Assembly (NCBI RefSeq): GCF_014838825.1
Contig: NZ_JACYMO010000002.1
Span: 416,269 to 480,268 of the forward strand
Reading direction: 5' to 3'
Origin: Erwinia persicina
GTDB taxonomy: Bacteria; Pseudomonadota; Gammaproteobacteria; Enterobacterales; Enterobacteriaceae
DNA: 64,000 nt
How positions within the stretch are numbered: position 1 is the first letter of the stretch; each line of letters begins with the position of its first letter. Shown here in pieces: positions 10,025 to 20,723 of the stretch. Under the pieces are notes generated by a model. It was not told where the DNA came from. It saw nothing but the letters and a program-made list of their open reading frames with translations, and did no database searches. The position numbers and the translations under genes are program-made.

Positions 10025-10404
10025 CCCGACGCTTATAATACGCCTTTATACACACAGGTTTAAAGGGGTTTTGTGACGGTCGTATTATTTTTAGCAGGGA
10101 GTATCAATTTTCAGTAAAACAGGGGGGACAACCTGAATTTGATGTAGCGCAATTTAAACCAAAAGTGCACAAACACTCCAGTAATATACCCAACAAATAA
10201 GTCGTCTTTTCTTGATCTAAATTAATATTTAGATCTCATCCTTTGTGGTAGCAATTCTCTTTTGTTAAATATTTGTATGTATTATTACAATGAAAGTTAA
10301 AACATATAATCAATCAACAAATAAATTAACGTTAAATAACACCTGCGATATTTAATAATAATTTAACGCAAATTTTCTTCATCAGTTTTGAGTGGGCCAT
10401 CGGC

Positions 10405-10428
10405 AAAAAAAAGCCACCCGAAGGTGGC
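10405..10428 (-). terminator. Intrinsic terminator of sdhCDAB-sucABCD
   Basis: On the minus strand GCCACC-UUCG-GGUGGC, a 6-bp stem with a UUCG tetraloop, is followed by eight U. It lies 35 nt after the sucD stop. Confidence 0.92.
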
Positions 10429-10462
10429 CTTTATTGCTCATTCCGTACAGCGACTGGCTACG

Positions 10463-11335
10463 TTACTGAGGCAGTACCGCTTTCACGGCTTCACCGATGT
10501 CAGCCAGGCTGCGAACAGTTTTCACACCTGCCGCTTCCAGCGCAGCAAATTTCTCATCTGCAGTACCTTTGCCGCCAGCGATAATCGCACCGGCGTGGCC
10601 CATACGTTTGCCTTTAGGCGCAGTCACGCCCGCAATGTAACCCACTACCGGCTTGGTCACATACTCTTTGATAAACGCAGCCGCTTCTTCTTCTGCGCTA
10701 CCGCCGATTTCACCGATCATCACAATGGCTTCGGTCTGCGGGTCATCCTGGAACAGCTTCAAGATGTCGATAAAGTTTGAACCCGGGATCGGGTCACCGC
10801 CAATGCCGACGCAGGTAGACTGGCCGTAACCGATATCCGTGGTCTGCTTAACCGCTTCATAAGTCAGCGTACCGGAACGTGAAACGATACCGATACGGCC
10901 CGGCTGGTGAATGTGGCCAGGCATGATACCGATCTTACAGGCGCCCGGCGTAATCACACCCGGACAGTTTGGACCAATCATGCGTACGCCAGCTTCATCC
11001 AGCTTCACTTTCACTGTCAGCATATCCAGCGTCGGAATACCTTCAGTGATGGTGATGATCAGTTTGATACCGGCTTCAATCGCTTCCAGGATGCCGTCTT
11101 TACAGAACGGAGCAGGTACATAGATCACCGAAGCTGTCGCTCCGGTGGCTTCTACCGCTTCGCGTACGGTGTTGAATACGGGCAGGCCCAGATGTTCCGT
11201 TCCGCCTTTGCCTGGGGTGACGCCGCCAACCAGCTGCGTGCCGTAGGCTAAAGCCTGCTCGGAGTGGAAGGTACCCTGACCACCGGTGAAGCCCTGGCAG
11301 ATAACTTTGGTGTTTTTATCAATCAGAATAGACAT
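10463..11335 (-). CDS. sucD: Succinyl-CoA synthetase subunit alpha
   Basis: Alpha subunit of the TCA-cycle ligase that makes succinate and ATP from succinyl-CoA, 290 aa. It has an N-terminal CoA-binding Rossmann domain ([16 protein letters not shown]) and the phospho-histidine loop in the C-terminal half ([15 protein letters not shown]). Its ATG overlaps the sucC stop by one base. Confidence 0.97.
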   Translation of the reverse strand: MSILIDKNTKVICQGFTGGQGTFHSEQALAYGTQLVGGVTPGKGGTEHLGLPVFNTVREAVEATGATASVIYVPAPFCKDGILEAIEAGIKLIITITEGIPTLDMLTVKVKLDEAGVRMIGPNCPGVITPGACKIGIMPGHIHQPGRIGIVSRSGTLTYEAVKQTTDIGYGQSTCVGIGGDPIPGSNFIDILKLFQDDPQTEAIVMIGEIGGSAEEEAAAFIKEYVTKPVVGYIAGVTAPKGKRMGHAGAIIAGGKGTADEKFAALEAAGVKTVRSLADIGEAVKAVLPQ

Positions 11336-12501
11336 TATTTCCCCTCCGCTGCGGCAACAACACGGTGCGCCGCATCGCTCAGGCTGGTTGCTGCAATAAT
11401 ATTCAGGCCGCTGTCTGCCAGTTTTTTGGCACCCAACTCGGCATTGTTTCCTTCCAGACGCACGACCACCGGTACGTTAACGCCCACTTCTTCTACTGCA
11501 CCGATGATGCCGTCGGCAATCAGATCGCAACGTACGATACCGCCAAAGATGTTAACGAATACCGCTTTCACCGCGTCGTCAGACAGGATGATTTTAAAGG
11601 CTTCGGTAACACGCTCTTTCGTGGCACCGCCACCAACATCAAGGAAGTTAGCCGGCTGGCCACCGCTCAGTTTCACGATGTCCATGGTGCCCATCGCCAG
11701 ACCGGCCCCATTGACCATGCAGCCGATGTTCCCTTCCAGCGCCACGTAGTTCAGTTCCCACTGTGCAGCATGAGCTTCGCGGGAGTCTTCCTGGCTTGGA
11801 TCGCGCATTTCGCGCAACTCAGGCTGGCGGAACAGGGCGTTGCCATCTGCCGTCAGTTTACCGTCCAGGCAGACCAGGTCGCCCTGCTTGGTGATCACCA
11901 GCGGGTTAATCTCAACCAGTGCCAGGTCGCGCTCCAGGAACAGCGTCGCCAGCCCCATAAAGATCTTGGTGAACTGGCCAACCTGCTTACCGGTCAGACC
12001 CAGTTTAAACGCCAGCTCACGGCCCTGGTAAGGCTGCGGCCCGGTCAGGGGATCCAGCGCCATTTTGTGGATCAGGTGCGGGGTTTCTTCCGCCACTTTT
12101 TCAATTTCCACGCCGCCTTCGGTTGATGCCATAAAGACGACACGACGGGTGCCACGGTCAACCACCGCGCCCAGGTAGAGTTCCTGGTCAATATCGGTAG
12201 CAGACTCGACCAGAATCTGGTTAACCGGCTGGCCATGTGCGTCAGTCTGATAGGTCACCAGACGCTTGCCCAGCCAGTTCTCAGCAAAAGCACGGATCTC
12301 TTCTTTGCTGTTAACCACTTTCACGCCGCCCGCTTTACCGCGGCCACCGGCATGAACCTGACATTTCACTACCCACGGGCCGGCACCAATCTTAGAGGCG
12401 GCTTCTTCTGCTTCGCGTGGTGTGGTGCAGGCATAACCGGTTGGTGCCGGTAAACCATACCGTGCAAACAACTGTTTTGCCTGATATTCGTGTAAGTTCA
12501 T
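11335..12501 (-). CDS. sucC: Succinyl-CoA synthetase subunit beta
   Basis: Beta (nucleotide-binding) subunit, 388 aa, with an ATP-grasp domain starting [16 protein letters not shown], the segment [14 protein letters not shown], and the C-terminal ligase domain containing [16 protein letters not shown]. It pairs with SucD; a one-base stop/start overlap couples their translation. Confidence 0.97.
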   Translation of the reverse strand: MNLHEYQAKQLFARYGLPAPTGYACTTPREAEEAASKIGAGPWVVKCQVHAGGRGKAGGVKVVNSKEEIRAFAENWLGKRLVTYQTDAHGQPVNQILVESATDIDQELYLGAVVDRGTRRVVFMASTEGGVEIEKVAEETPHLIHKMALDPLTGPQPYQGRELAFKLGLTGKQVGQFTKIFMGLATLFLERDLALVEINPLVITKQGDLVCLDGKLTADGNALFRQPELREMRDPSQEDSREAHAAQWELNYVALEGNIGCMVNGAGLAMGTMDIVKLSGGQPANFLDVGGGATKERVTEAFKIILSDDAVKAVFVNIFGGIVRCDLIADGIIGAVEEVGVNVPVVVRLEGNNAELGAKKLADSGLNIIAATSLSDAAHRVVAAAEGK

Positions 12502-12561
12502 GATGTTCTATCCATTCAGGTCTGAAAAGATTTAGCTGCCAGAGGCGGCTACTCATAGGGT

Positions 12562-12587
12562 TGAGCACGGCGTGACCGCCGTGCTCA
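12562..12587 (-). other. Intercistronic hairpin between sucB and sucC
   Basis: An 11-bp perfect stem (12562-12572 with 12577-12587) with a TGAC/GTCA loop in the 91-nt sucB-sucC gap. No U tract follows on the minus strand, so it is more likely an RNA-stability or processing element than a terminator. Confidence 0.55.
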
Positions 12588-12592
12588 GGGCG

Positions 12593-13813
12593 TTAGACAT
12601 CCAGCAGCAGACGCGCCGGATCTTCCAGCAGCTCTTTGATCGCCACCAGATAGCCTACAGATTCGCGACCGTCAATCAGACGGTGATCGTAAGAGAGGGC
12701 CAGATACATCATTGGCTGGATAACGACCTGTCCATTAACCGCCATCGGACGATCTTTGATCGCATGCATCCCCAGGATCGCGCTCTGCGGTGGGTTGATG
12801 ATCGGGGTAGACATCAGAGAACCAAACACACCACCGTTGGTGATCGTGAAGTTACCACCGGTCAGTTCGTCAACGGTCAGCTTGCCGTCACGTCCTTTCA
12901 CCGCCAGCTCTTTAATCTTCTTCTCGATATCAGCCATGCTCAGGGCATCCACATCTTTCAATACCGGAGTCACCAGGCCGCGTGGCGTGGAAACCGCGAT
13001 ACTGACGTCGAAGTAGTTGTGGTAAACCACTTCTTCGCCATCAATCGATGCGTTGACTTCCGGGTAGCGTTTCAGCGCTTCTACTACCGCTTTGATGTAG
13101 AAGGACATAAAGCCCAGACGCACACCGTGACGTTTCTCGAAGGCATCACCGTACTGCTTACGCAGTGCCATGATTGGCTGCATGTTGACCTCGTTAAAGG
13201 TCGTCAGCATTGCCGTGCTGTTTTTGGCTTCCAGCAGACGTTCAGCCACACGCTTACGCAGGCGCGTCATAGGCACACGCTTCTCACTTCGGTTACCCAG
13301 CGATGGGGCCGCTGCAGCCGCAGGGGCCGCTTTGGTCTCTGCCGCTTTCGCCGGTGCTTTGGCCAGATGTTTTTCAACATCTTCACGGGTCAGACGGCCG
13401 CCAACACCGGTGCCTTTAATGGCTGCCGCGTCGAGGTTATGCTCCGCAATCAGGCGACGGATCGCCGGGCTCAGGGCATCATTACTTTCTTCTTCCAGGG
13501 AGGCGCTCTGGCGCTGTGCCGGAGTAGACTCATTGGCTTCAGCTTTAGCAGAGGTTTCTTTGCCGCCGCTGTTACCCTCTTTCAGACGACCCAGCGCCTG
13601 ACGGGAAACGACGGTTGCGCCCTCTTCTTCCAGGATCGCTTCCAGTACACCATCCGTGGAAGCCGGGACTTCCAGGATCACTTTATCGGTTTCAATTTCC
13701 ACCAGCACTTCGTCACGCTTGACGCTATCGCCAGGTTTTTTGTGCCAGGTTGCTACGGTGGCATCAGCCACGGACTCAGGCAGGTCAGGAACAACGATAT
13801 CTACGCTACTCAT
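12593..13813 (-). CDS. sucB: 2-oxoglutarate dehydrogenase E2, dihydrolipoyl succinyltransferase
   Basis: Core E2 component of the 2-oxoglutarate dehydrogenase complex, 406 aa. A single lipoyl domain carries the lipoylated Lys in [13 protein letters not shown] (about residue 43), followed by a peripheral-subunit-binding domain ([15 protein letters not shown]) and the catalytic domain with the active-site motif [12 protein letters not shown] near the C terminus. It lies 13 nt downstream of sucA. Confidence 0.97.
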   Translation of the reverse strand: MSSVDIVVPDLPESVADATVATWHKKPGDSVKRDEVLVEIETDKVILEVPASTDGVLEAILEEEGATVVSRQALGRLKEGNSGGKETSAKAEANESTPAQRQSASLEEESNDALSPAIRRLIAEHNLDAAAIKGTGVGGRLTREDVEKHLAKAPAKAAETKAAPAAAAAPSLGNRSEKRVPMTRLRKRVAERLLEAKNSTAMLTTFNEVNMQPIMALRKQYGDAFEKRHGVRLGFMSFYIKAVVEALKRYPEVNASIDGEEVVYHNYFDVSIAVSTPRGLVTPVLKDVDALSMADIEKKIKELAVKGRDGKLTVDELTGGNFTITNGGVFGSLMSTPIINPPQSAILGMHAIKDRPMAVNGQVVIQPMMYLALSYDHRLIDGRESVGYLVAIKELLEDPARLLLDV

Positions 13814-13826
13814 TCTTTTTCCTTAA

Positions 13827-16634
13827 TTATTCAACGTTCAGCGCGTCATTAACCAGATCTTGCTGCTGCTGCTGGTGAACGGACATATAGCCAACTGCCG
13901 GGGATGCGGATGCAGGACGGCCGGCATAACGTAATGAAGCCCCAAACGGCACGACTTCGCGGAAGTGGTGCTGGCTGCAATACCATGCACCCTGGTTCAG
14001 GGGTTCTTCCTGACACCAGACAAAATCATGCACGTGAGAATACTGCTGCAGCACATCCTGCACCGCTTTATGCGGGAACGGATACAGCTGCTCAATGCGC
14101 ACGATAGCAACGTCGGTTTGTTCATTTTTACGACGTTTATCCAGCAGATCGTAGTAGACCTTACCGGAACAGAGCACGACGCGTTTGACCCCTTGCGGAT
14201 CGAGATCGTCGATCTCTCCAATCGCAGGCTGGAACGCCCCGCTTGCCAGCTCTTCTAATGAAGATACGGCCTGTGGATGACGTAACAGTGACTTCGGTGA
14301 CATCACAACCAGCGGACGACGCATACCGCGCAGCGCCTGACGACGCAGCATGTGGTAGACCTGTGCCGGCGTCGAAGGGACGCAGACCTGCATGTTCTGC
14401 TCGGCGCAGAGTTGCAGATAACGCTCCAGACGTGCTGATGAGTGCTCAGGGCCCTGACCTTCGTAGCCGTGCGGCAGCAGCATTACCAGGCCGCACATAC
14501 GGCCCCATTTCTGCTCGCCGGAGCTAATGAACTGGTCAATCACTACCTGCGCACCGTTAGCAAAGTCACCAAACTGCGCTTCCCAGATGGTCAGGGTACG
14601 CGGTTCTGCCGTGGCATAGCCGTATTCAAATGCCAGTACCGCTTCTTCCGACAGGACGGAGTCCCAGACCTTGAAGGTGCCCTGACCGTTGTGCACGTGC
14701 TGCAGTGGGGTATAGGTTGAACCGTTCGCCTGGTTATGGATAACGGCATGGCGGTGGAAGAAGGTGCCGCGCCCCATATCCTCACCGGAAAGACGGCATG
14801 GGATGCCCTCATCCACCAGCGTGGCGTAAGCCAGATTCTCTGCAGCGCCCCAGTCAAACGGTTTATTACCGGCAGCCATTTCAGCGCGATCGTTGTAAAT
14901 CTTCGCCACACGAGACTGCATTTCGACAGATTCCGGTACCGTGCTGATGCGTTTTGCCAGTTCCTGCAAGCGCTTCAGTTCGATAGATTCCGGATAACCT
15001 TCATCCCAGTCGTGGTTCAGATACGGTGACCAGGTGAATGAGTGCAGGCTCATTGGACGCCACTCCGGCACCACACATTCACCGGCATCCAGCGCATCAC
15101 GGTAAAGGTTGACCATTTCCGTGGCATCTTCCAGGCTGGCGACCTGTTCGGCTTCCAGCTTGTCAGCATACAGTTTACGCGGCGTTGGGTGTTTCTTGAT
15201 TTTCTGGTACATCACAGGCTGCGTAGCGCTTGGCTCATCCGCTTCGTTATGGCCGTGACGGCGATAACAGACCAGGTCAATAAACACGTCGCGTTTAAAG
15301 GTGTTACGGAAATCCAACGCCAGGCGGGTCACAAAGGCAACCGCTTCCGGATCGTCCGCATTAACGTGGAAGATCGGGGCCAGCACCATTTTGCCGATGT
15401 CAGTACAGTACTGTGTTGAACGCGCATCTTTAGGGTTCGAGGTGGTAAAGCCGATCTGGTTATTGATCACGATACGCACGGTACCGCCCACTTCATAACC
15501 ACGCGCCTGAGACATGTTCAGGGTTTCCTGCACCACGCCCTGGCCAATAACCGCAGCATCACCATGGATGGTGATCGGCAAGACTTTGTTACTGGCAGGT
15601 TCATCCAGACGGTCAAGACGGGCACGCACTGACCCCATTACTACCGGGCTGACAATTTCAAGATGTGATGGGTTAAACGCCAGCGCCAGGTGAACCATGC
15701 CGCCTTCCGTTTCCACATCCGATGAGAAGCCCATGTGGTACTTCACATCGCCGGTGCCGAGGTGTTCTTTATGCTTACCAGCGAACTCGTCAAACAGGTC
15801 CTGCGGTTTTTTCCCCAGCACGTTGATCAGCACGTTAAGACGGCCACGGTGTGCCATTCCCAGCACCACTTCGCGCGTACCGCTCTTACCGGCATGACGG
15901 ATCATCTCGTTCAGCATCGGCACCAGCGCATCACCACCTTCCAGTGAGAAACGTTTTGCCCCGGGGAATTTTGCCCCAAGGTAGCGCTCCAGACCTTCTG
16001 CTGCGGTCAATTGCTTGAGGAAACCCTTTTTCTCTTCAACAGAGTAAGAAGCCTGCCCCACCGCCGATTCCAGACGCTGTTGGATCCAGCGTTTTTCTTC
16101 GGTATTGGTGATGTGCATATATTCCGCGCCGATCGAACCGCAGTAGGTTTGCTGCAGAGCGGCAAACAGATCCGCCAGCTTCAGGGTATCTTTGCCAATC
16201 GCAAAGGAACCCACATTGAAACTTTCCTGGAAATCGGCTTCGCTCAGGCCATGATAGGCCGGGTCGAGATCGGGCACCGCTTCCTGCTTCCACAAGCCTA
16301 ACGGATCGAGGTTTGCCTGCTGATGCCCGCGAAAACGGAAGGCGTTGATCAGCTGCAGTACCTTGACCTGTTTGGCATTGGTTTCAGGATCGCTAACGGA
16401 GGCGGTATAGCGCGATGCGTCTTTCGCCAGGCGGCGGAAGTACTCGCGTGTGGTGGAGTGGAATTGCTCAGGTCTAACCCCAGTGCCAGGAAGCTCTTGG
16501 AAAAGAGATTTCCAGGCCACATCAACAGAGTCAGGATCGGTTAAGAAGTCCTCATAGAGCTGTTCTATGTAGGACTGGTTCGCGCCGGCCAGCCAGGAGG
16601 AGTCCAGCCAGGGTTTCATCGCGCTGTTCTGCAT
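13827..16634 (-). CDS. sucA: 2-oxoglutarate dehydrogenase E1
   Basis: Thiamine-diphosphate-dependent decarboxylase of the 2-oxoglutarate dehydrogenase complex, 935 aa, normal for the family. Visible motifs include FSLEGGDALVPML, GMAHRGRLNVL and the ThDP region with HGDAAVIGQGVVQE and YRRHGHNEADEPS. It begins MQNSAMKPWLDSSWLAG as in E. coli. A 232-nt gap separates it from sdhB. Confidence 0.97.
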   Translation of the reverse strand: MQNSAMKPWLDSSWLAGANQSYIEQLYEDFLTDPDSVDVAWKSLFQELPGTGVRPEQFHSTTREYFRRLAKDASRYTASVSDPETNAKQVKVLQLINAFRFRGHQQANLDPLGLWKQEAVPDLDPAYHGLSEADFQESFNVGSFAIGKDTLKLADLFAALQQTYCGSIGAEYMHITNTEEKRWIQQRLESAVGQASYSVEEKKGFLKQLTAAEGLERYLGAKFPGAKRFSLEGGDALVPMLNEMIRHAGKSGTREVVLGMAHRGRLNVLINVLGKKPQDLFDEFAGKHKEHLGTGDVKYHMGFSSDVETEGGMVHLALAFNPSHLEIVSPVVMGSVRARLDRLDEPASNKVLPITIHGDAAVIGQGVVQETLNMSQARGYEVGGTVRIVINNQIGFTTSNPKDARSTQYCTDIGKMVLAPIFHVNADDPEAVAFVTRLALDFRNTFKRDVFIDLVCYRRHGHNEADEPSATQPVMYQKIKKHPTPRKLYADKLEAEQVASLEDATEMVNLYRDALDAGECVVPEWRPMSLHSFTWSPYLNHDWDEGYPESIELKRLQELAKRISTVPESVEMQSRVAKIYNDRAEMAAGNKPFDWGAAENLAYATLVDEGIPCRLSGEDMGRGTFFHRHAVIHNQANGSTYTPLQHVHNGQGTFKVWDSVLSEEAVLAFEYGYATAEPRTLTIWEAQFGDFANGAQVVIDQFISSGEQKWGRMCGLVMLLPHGYEGQGPEHSSARLERYLQLCAEQNMQVCVPSTPAQVYHMLRRQALRGMRRPLVVMSPKSLLRHPQAVSSLEELASGAFQPAIGEIDDLDPQGVKRVVLCSGKVYYDLLDKRRKNEQTDVAIVRIEQLYPFPHKAVQDVLQQYSHVHDFVWCQEEPLNQGAWYCSQHHFREVVPFGASLRYAGRPASASPAVGYMSVHQQQQQDLVNDALNVE

Positions 16635-16866
16635 TGTGATCCCTTAAGCATATTTGTGCTTTTTTTTTCGCCGTGGTTGTTTAATGGAACCTTTGCAAGT
16701 CCCGCGCCGCGTTAACGGCTTACCGTGGTACGGTTCTTCGTTACGAGCGACCGGCCCGTAAGGGAACCTTTGCAAAGGGTTTCCGGCAACATCGCTCTGC
16801 CGAAAACACCTTACAAAGATGACCTGGTAAAAACGCCGGGAACCCTCAGGCTCCCGGACATCGGTA
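16635..16866 (-). other. sdhB-sucA intergenic region with a direct repeat
   Basis: A 232-nt gap inside the sdh-suc supra-operon. The 13-mer GGAACCTTTGCAA occurs at 16686-16698 and again at 16763-16775, and the second copy is part of a near-palindrome (CCTTTGCAAAGG). No open frame in it looks real. In E. coli a sucA promoter lies in this gap; I could not assign one here with confidence. Confidence 0.45.
16829..16857 (-). terminator. Possible partial terminator after sdhB
   Basis: On the minus strand an imperfect stem (CCGGGA/TCCCGG plus inner CC/GG) at 16836-16857 is followed by CG and a run of five U. It starts 9 nt after the sdhB stop and may give partial termination or a processed 3' end within the sdh-suc transcript. 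Confidence 0.5.
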
Positions 16867-17583
16867 TTATGCGCCCCGCTGCAGCAGCATCGACTTAATG
16901 TGGCCGATAGCGCGCGTTGGGTTCAGCCCTTTCGGACATACGCTCACACAGTTCATGATGCTGTGACAGCGGAATACGCTGAAAGCGTCATTCAGATCGT
17001 CGAGGCGCGCGTCGGTTTCCGTATCGCGGCTGTCAATCAGGAAGCGGTAAGCCGCAAGCAGGCCTGCCGGACCGATAAACTTGTCCGGATTCCACCAGAA
17101 TGACGGGCATGAGGTGGAGCAGCAGGCACAGAGGATACACTCGTACAGACCATCCAGTTTTTCACGCTGTTCCGGTTCCTGAAGGTGCTCTCTGGCTGGC
17201 GGTTTTTGCCCATTATTCAAGAGGTAAGGCTTGATCTTCTCATACTGAGCATAGAACTGGCCCATGTCCACCACCAAATCGCGGATCACCGGTAAACCGG
17301 GCAGCGGGCGGATGACAATTTTCTGTTTACCGTTTCCCAGCGCAGAGACCGGAGTAATACAGGCAAGACCGTTCTTTCCGTTCATGTTCAGGCCGTCAGA
17401 GCCACATACGCCCTCACGGCAGGAGCGGCGAAACGCTAACGTCGGGTCTTTCTCTTTCAGACGCATCAGCGCGTCCAGCAGCATCATGTCACGGCCGTCT
17501 TCCGACTCCAGCGTGTATTCCTGCATACGCGGAGCATCATCGACTTCCGGGTTGTAACGATAGATGGAAAATTCGAGTCTCAT
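16867..17583 (-). CDS. sdhB: Succinate dehydrogenase iron-sulfur subunit
   Basis: Electron-transfer subunit of complex II, 238 aa, peripheral on the cytoplasmic face. It has a [2Fe-2S] ferredoxin domain (SCREGVCGSDGLN), and the [4Fe-4S] and [3Fe-4S] ligand sets in CILCACCSTSCPS and CHSIMNCVSVCPKGLNP. It lies 15 nt after sdhA. Confidence 0.97.
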   Translation of the reverse strand: MRLEFSIYRYNPEVDDAPRMQEYTLESEDGRDMMLLDALMRLKEKDPTLAFRRSCREGVCGSDGLNMNGKNGLACITPVSALGNGKQKIVIRPLPGLPVIRDLVVDMGQFYAQYEKIKPYLLNNGQKPPAREHLQEPEQREKLDGLYECILCACCSTSCPSFWWNPDKFIGPAGLLAAYRFLIDSRDTETDARLDDLNDAFSVFRCHSIMNCVSVCPKGLNPTRAIGHIKSMLLQRGA

Positions 17584-17598
17584 GTTTATCTCCGCAAA

Positions 17599-19365
17599 CT
17601 AGTAAGTACGTGCTTTCGGCGGGAAGGCCGCACGCAGTTTCGGCTGCATGTTCACCTCACGGCGCGTCATGCTTTCACTCTGCGGCAGATACACGCTGTG
17701 ACATAACCAGTTTGCATCGTCACGTTCAGGATAGTCGAAACGGCTGTGAGCTCCACGGCTCTCGGTACGGAAGTTAGCGGCAACGGCAGTGGCGTACGCC
17801 GTTTCCATCAGGTTGTCCAGTTCGAGGCACTCAATACGCTGCGTATTGAAGTCCGGTGAACGATCGTCGAGACGGGCGTTTTTCAGACGTTCACGCAACA
17901 CTTTCAGCTCGGCCAGACCTTTCGCCATAGCATCACCTTCGCGGAATACCGAGAAGTTATGCTGCATGCAGGTCTGCAGGGCTTTACGCAATTCAGCCGG
18001 ATCTTCACCCGTCACATTATTGTTCCAGCGGTTCAGACGCGCCAGCGAAGCCTCGATCTCTTCTTCGGTGGCGTCACGCAGCGCTCCCTGCTCGTTAATC
18101 GACTCCTGCAAATGCAGGCCCGCCGCACGACCAAATACTACCAGGTCAAGCAGCGAGTTACCGCCCAGGCGGTTGGAACCGTGAACAGATACGCAGGCAA
18201 TTTCACCGACGGCAAACAGGCCAGGCACCACAGTATCCTGCCCCTGCTCGTTAACGGTCAACGCCTGACCGGTCACCCGCGTTGGGATCCCCCCCATCAT
18301 ATAGTGGCAGGTTGGGATTACCGGAATCGGCTCTTTCACCGGGTCAACGTGGGCAAAGGTACGTGACAGCTCAAGAATACCCGGCAGGCGGGACTCCAGC
18401 ACGTCTTTACCCAGGTGATCCAGTTTCAGTTTGATATGCGGACCCCACGGGCCTTCGCAGCCACGACCTTCACGGATCTCAATCATCATTGAACGGGCGA
18501 CAACATCGCGGCCAGCCAGATCTTTAGCATTGGGCGCGTAACGCTCCATGAAGCGTTCACCGTGCTTGTTCAGCAGATATCCGCCTTCGCCACGACACCC
18601 TTCAGTGACCAGCACACCCGCACCGGCAATTCCGGTTGGGTGGAACTGCCACATTTCCATATCCTGCACCGGAACACCCGCACGCAGCGCCATACCCACA
18701 CCGTCACCTGTGCAAATATGGGCGTTGGTGGTCGACTGATAAATACGGCCGGCTCCACCCGTCGCCAGCACCGTGGCTCGCGCTTTAAAGTAGACCACTT
18801 CACCATCTTCAATGTTCAGCGCGGTACAGCCGACGATGGCACCATCGGCATTTTTTACCAGGTCCAGTGCATACCATTCGGAGAAGATCGTGGTTTTGTT
18901 CTTCAGGTTCTGCTGATAGAGCGTATGCAGCAGCGCGTGCCCGGTACGGTCAGCCGCGGCCGCCGTTCGTGCCGCCTGCTCGCCGCCGAAGTTTTTCGAC
19001 TGGCCACCGAACGGACGCTGATAGATGCGACCATCTTCCAGACGGGAGAATGGCAGCCCCATATGCTCTAATTCGGTCACCGCTTCCGGACCGGTTTTAC
19101 ACATATACTCAATGGCGTCCTGGTCACCGATATAGTCGGAACCTTTCACCGTGTCATACATGTGCCATTCCCAGTTATCGTCGTGGGTATTGCCCAGTGC
19201 GACAGTGATACCGCCCTGCGCAGACACGGTATGGGAACGGGTTGGGAAAACTTTAGACAACAGGGCACAGGTCTGGCCCGATTGGGAAATCTGTAGGGCG
19301 GCGCGCATACCCGCACCGCCAGCGCCGATGACCACGGCGTCAAATTCTCTGACTGGCAAACTCAT
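17599..19365 (-). CDS. sdhA: Succinate dehydrogenase flavoprotein subunit
   Basis: Catalytic FAD subunit of complex II, 588 aa. The N-terminal FAD fold ([14 protein letters not shown]) precedes the covalently flavinylated His45 in [10 protein letters not shown], and the succinate-site region [11 protein letters not shown] is present. I used the ATG at 19365 ([11 protein letters not shown]) because it overlaps the sdhD stop (TAATG) and matches E. coli; an ATG 4 codons upstream is less likely. Confidence 0.97.
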   Translation of the reverse strand: MSLPVREFDAVVIGAGGAGMRAALQISQSGQTCALLSKVFPTRSHTVSAQGGITVALGNTHDDNWEWHMYDTVKGSDYIGDQDAIEYMCKTGPEAVTELEHMGLPFSRLEDGRIYQRPFGGQSKNFGGEQAARTAAAADRTGHALLHTLYQQNLKNKTTIFSEWYALDLVKNADGAIVGCTALNIEDGEVVYFKARATVLATGGAGRIYQSTTNAHICTGDGVGMALRAGVPVQDMEMWQFHPTGIAGAGVLVTEGCRGEGGYLLNKHGERFMERYAPNAKDLAGRDVVARSMMIEIREGRGCEGPWGPHIKLKLDHLGKDVLESRLPGILELSRTFAHVDPVKEPIPVIPTCHYMMGGIPTRVTGQALTVNEQGQDTVVPGLFAVGEIACVSVHGSNRLGGNSLLDLVVFGRAAGLHLQESINEQGALRDATEEEIEASLARLNRWNNNVTGEDPAELRKALQTCMQHNFSVFREGDAMAKGLAELKVLRERLKNARLDDRSPDFNTQRIECLELDNLMETAYATAVAANFRTESRGAHSRFDYPERDDANWLCHSVYLPQSESMTRREVNMQPKLRAAFPPKARTY

Positions 19366-19712
19366 TACACACCCCACACTACGACAGTTCCATAAATTGC
19401 ATACACTAACAGTGCGACCACGATCACCAGCTGCAGCATCATGCGCAGCGCCAGCGGTTTAATGTAGTCTGTCAGTACCTGCCACATCCCAATCCAGCCG
19501 TGCACCAGAATGGAGAACAGCGTCAGAAGGGTGAATACTTTCGTAAAGGAAGATGAGAAGAATCCGCGCCAGATGTCATAGGTCAGGGTCCCTGACATCA
19601 CGATAAAGCCGAGGAGATAGATCACATAGAGGGTCATCACCATAGCGGCAGCACGCAGCAACAGCCAGTCATGGATGCCGTTGCGACCCAGTGCAGAAGC
19701 GTTGCTTACCAT
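19365..19712 (-). CDS. sdhD: Succinate dehydrogenase membrane anchor SdhD
   Basis: Membrane anchor of complex II, 115 aa, with three transmembrane helices. His71 (ILVHGWIG) corresponds to a residue near heme b and Tyr83 (TDYIKP) to the ubiquinone-site tyrosine in E. coli. It overlaps sdhC by 7 nt and sdhA by one base. Confidence 0.96.
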   Translation of the reverse strand: MVSNASALGRNGIHDWLLLRAAAMVMTLYVIYLLGFIVMSGTLTYDIWRGFFSSSFTKVFTLLTLFSILVHGWIGMWQVLTDYIKPLALRMMLQLVIVVALLVYAIYGTVVVWGV

Positions 19713-20095
19713 ACGAGGACTCCAGCCAGAATTGAGAGCACGACAGTGATACCGAACGCAATTTGCGCTGAAAACTTACCCGCTTCTAAGGTTTCGCCGA
19801 GGAAGCCAAAGTCCATCATCATATGGCGAATACCGCCAGCGATATGGTACGCCAGTGCGGTTAAGATGCCCCACATGATAAATTTGGCGATAAAGCTATC
19901 CATGACAGCGGCAGCCTGAAGGAAGCCTTCGGGAGAGGAGAGCGACAGACCCAGTAACCAGAGCAGAATCCCGATCGACACGAAGGTGATCACGCCGGAT
20001 ACGCGGTGGAGAATGGACGCAATTGCGGTTAAGGGAAACCGGATCGTACTGAGATCCAAATTGACAGGTCTTTGTTTTTTCACGATTTTGCCCAC
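19706..20095 (-). CDS. sdhC: Succinate dehydrogenase cytochrome b556 subunit SdhC
   Basis: First gene of the sdh-suc operon, 129 aa, with three transmembrane helices. It carries SILHRVSGV (quinone-site Ser/Arg region) and the heme-ligand helix [16 protein letters not shown] with the His equivalent to E. coli His84. Together with SdhD it anchors SdhAB and reduces ubiquinone. Confidence 0.96.
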   Translation of the reverse strand: MGKIVKKQRPVNLDLSTIRFPLTAIASILHRVSGVITFVSIGILLWLLGLSLSSPEGFLQAAAVMDSFIAKFIMWGILTALAYHIAGGIRHMMMDFGFLGETLEAGKFSAQIAFGITVVLSILAGVLVW

Positions 20096-20261
20096 ACAGC
20101 CTTTCTTATTTTGCTTCCTCCGGTCCTGAAGGCGGGTCAGACAGCGTTAATAAGGCAAGCATTCGCGCCAGGCACCAAAACTACAACGTCCAGTGTCAAA
20201 AACGACGCGTATGAAACGCTGGGTGGCTCCTACTGCAGGGTATTTCCGGAGACCTGGCCGC

Positions 20262-20290
20262 AGTATAGGGGGTTCACAAACTCATTACAA
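20262..20290 (-). promoter_or_regulatory. sdhC promoter
   Basis: On the minus strand, TTGTAA (20285-20290) and TATACT (20262-20267) are spaced exactly 17 bp apart, about 165 nt before the sdhC start. Confidence 0.75.
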
Positions 20291-20400
20291 TTCCCCTACA
20301 AACTCTTTGGTCACATTTCGGCGGAACAGTGATCATCCTCACGATTTTCATATTTCATACATTTTTAATTATCTGATTTGACAAAAGTTCAACATTCTTG

Positions 20401-20430
20401 TTACAAACGGACGGATAAAAGTTCTATGAT
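20401..20430 (+). promoter_or_regulatory. Candidate gltA promoter
   Basis: TTACAA (20401-20406) and TATGAT (20425-20430) with 18-bp spacing, about 290 nt before the gltA start. Long gltA leaders are known in E. coli. A TTGACA nearby at 20378 is an alternative -35 without a good -10. Confidence 0.35.
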
Positions 20431-20723
20431 GCACAAAAGTTATGGGGATACACTTTCCCCTAAGCACAAGTTATGTAACATTGGTTGGGATTACCCATAA
20501 AGCATCAGGTTTTGACGCTAACACAAGTCATCACCAGACCGGATCTTTACACAACCATGTTCGCATCAGGATGATGTCATCCCGGCCAGCACGCGCCCGT
20601 CACTCTGTACCCTGCACGTAAAAAGATGCCACAGAGTTGATGACCTTCTGCGCCAGGCACAAGGCTGGGGAAGATATTTCCCGGTGATAAAGATCCCTAA
20701 ATAAGGCGCTAAGGAGACTGTAA

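Larger units (their letters stand above)
9837..10404 (-). promoter_or_regulatory. cydABX promoter and leader region
   Basis: This gene-free 568-bp stretch separates cydA from the suc terminator. It holds a candidate promoter on the minus strand, TTTAAA (10059-10064) and TATTAT (10035-10040) with 18-bp spacing. An FNR-like box TTGATctaaATtAA at 10212-10225 matches 9 of 10 consensus positions. GTTAA motifs at 10264, 10296 and 10331 in an AT-rich tract could be ArcA sites. E. coli cydAB is controlled by ArcA and FNR, so these assignments are plausible but untested. Confidence 0.5.
20096..20723. promoter_or_regulatory. Divergent sdhC-gltA control region
   Basis: A 628-bp gene-free region between divergent sdhC and gltA. 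It holds a strong sdhC promoter at 20262-20290 and a candidate gltA promoter at 20401-20430, leaving leaders of roughly 160 and 290 nt. In E. coli this region is bound by ArcA and CRP and the sdhC leader is a target of small RNAs; I did not find convincing matches to assign those sites. No open frame within it looks real. Confidence 0.6.

Noticed and set aside
9837-10055. A 73-codon N-terminal extension of CydA
   Set aside because: The frame is open by chance through the leader; the ATG at 9836 has a ribosome site and matches the conserved CydA start.
10405-10462. SdhX-like small RNA from the sucD 3' UTR
   Set aside because: In E. coli and Salmonella a 3'-derived RNA comes from this place, but the UTR here is only about 58 nt and I could not recognise the known seed sequence. 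Possible, not supported.
12572-13852. A 426-codon plus-strand frame antisense to sucB
   Set aside because: It is as long as sucB but rich in His, Arg, Gln and Phe with no domain; sucB is unambiguous and the operon is intact.
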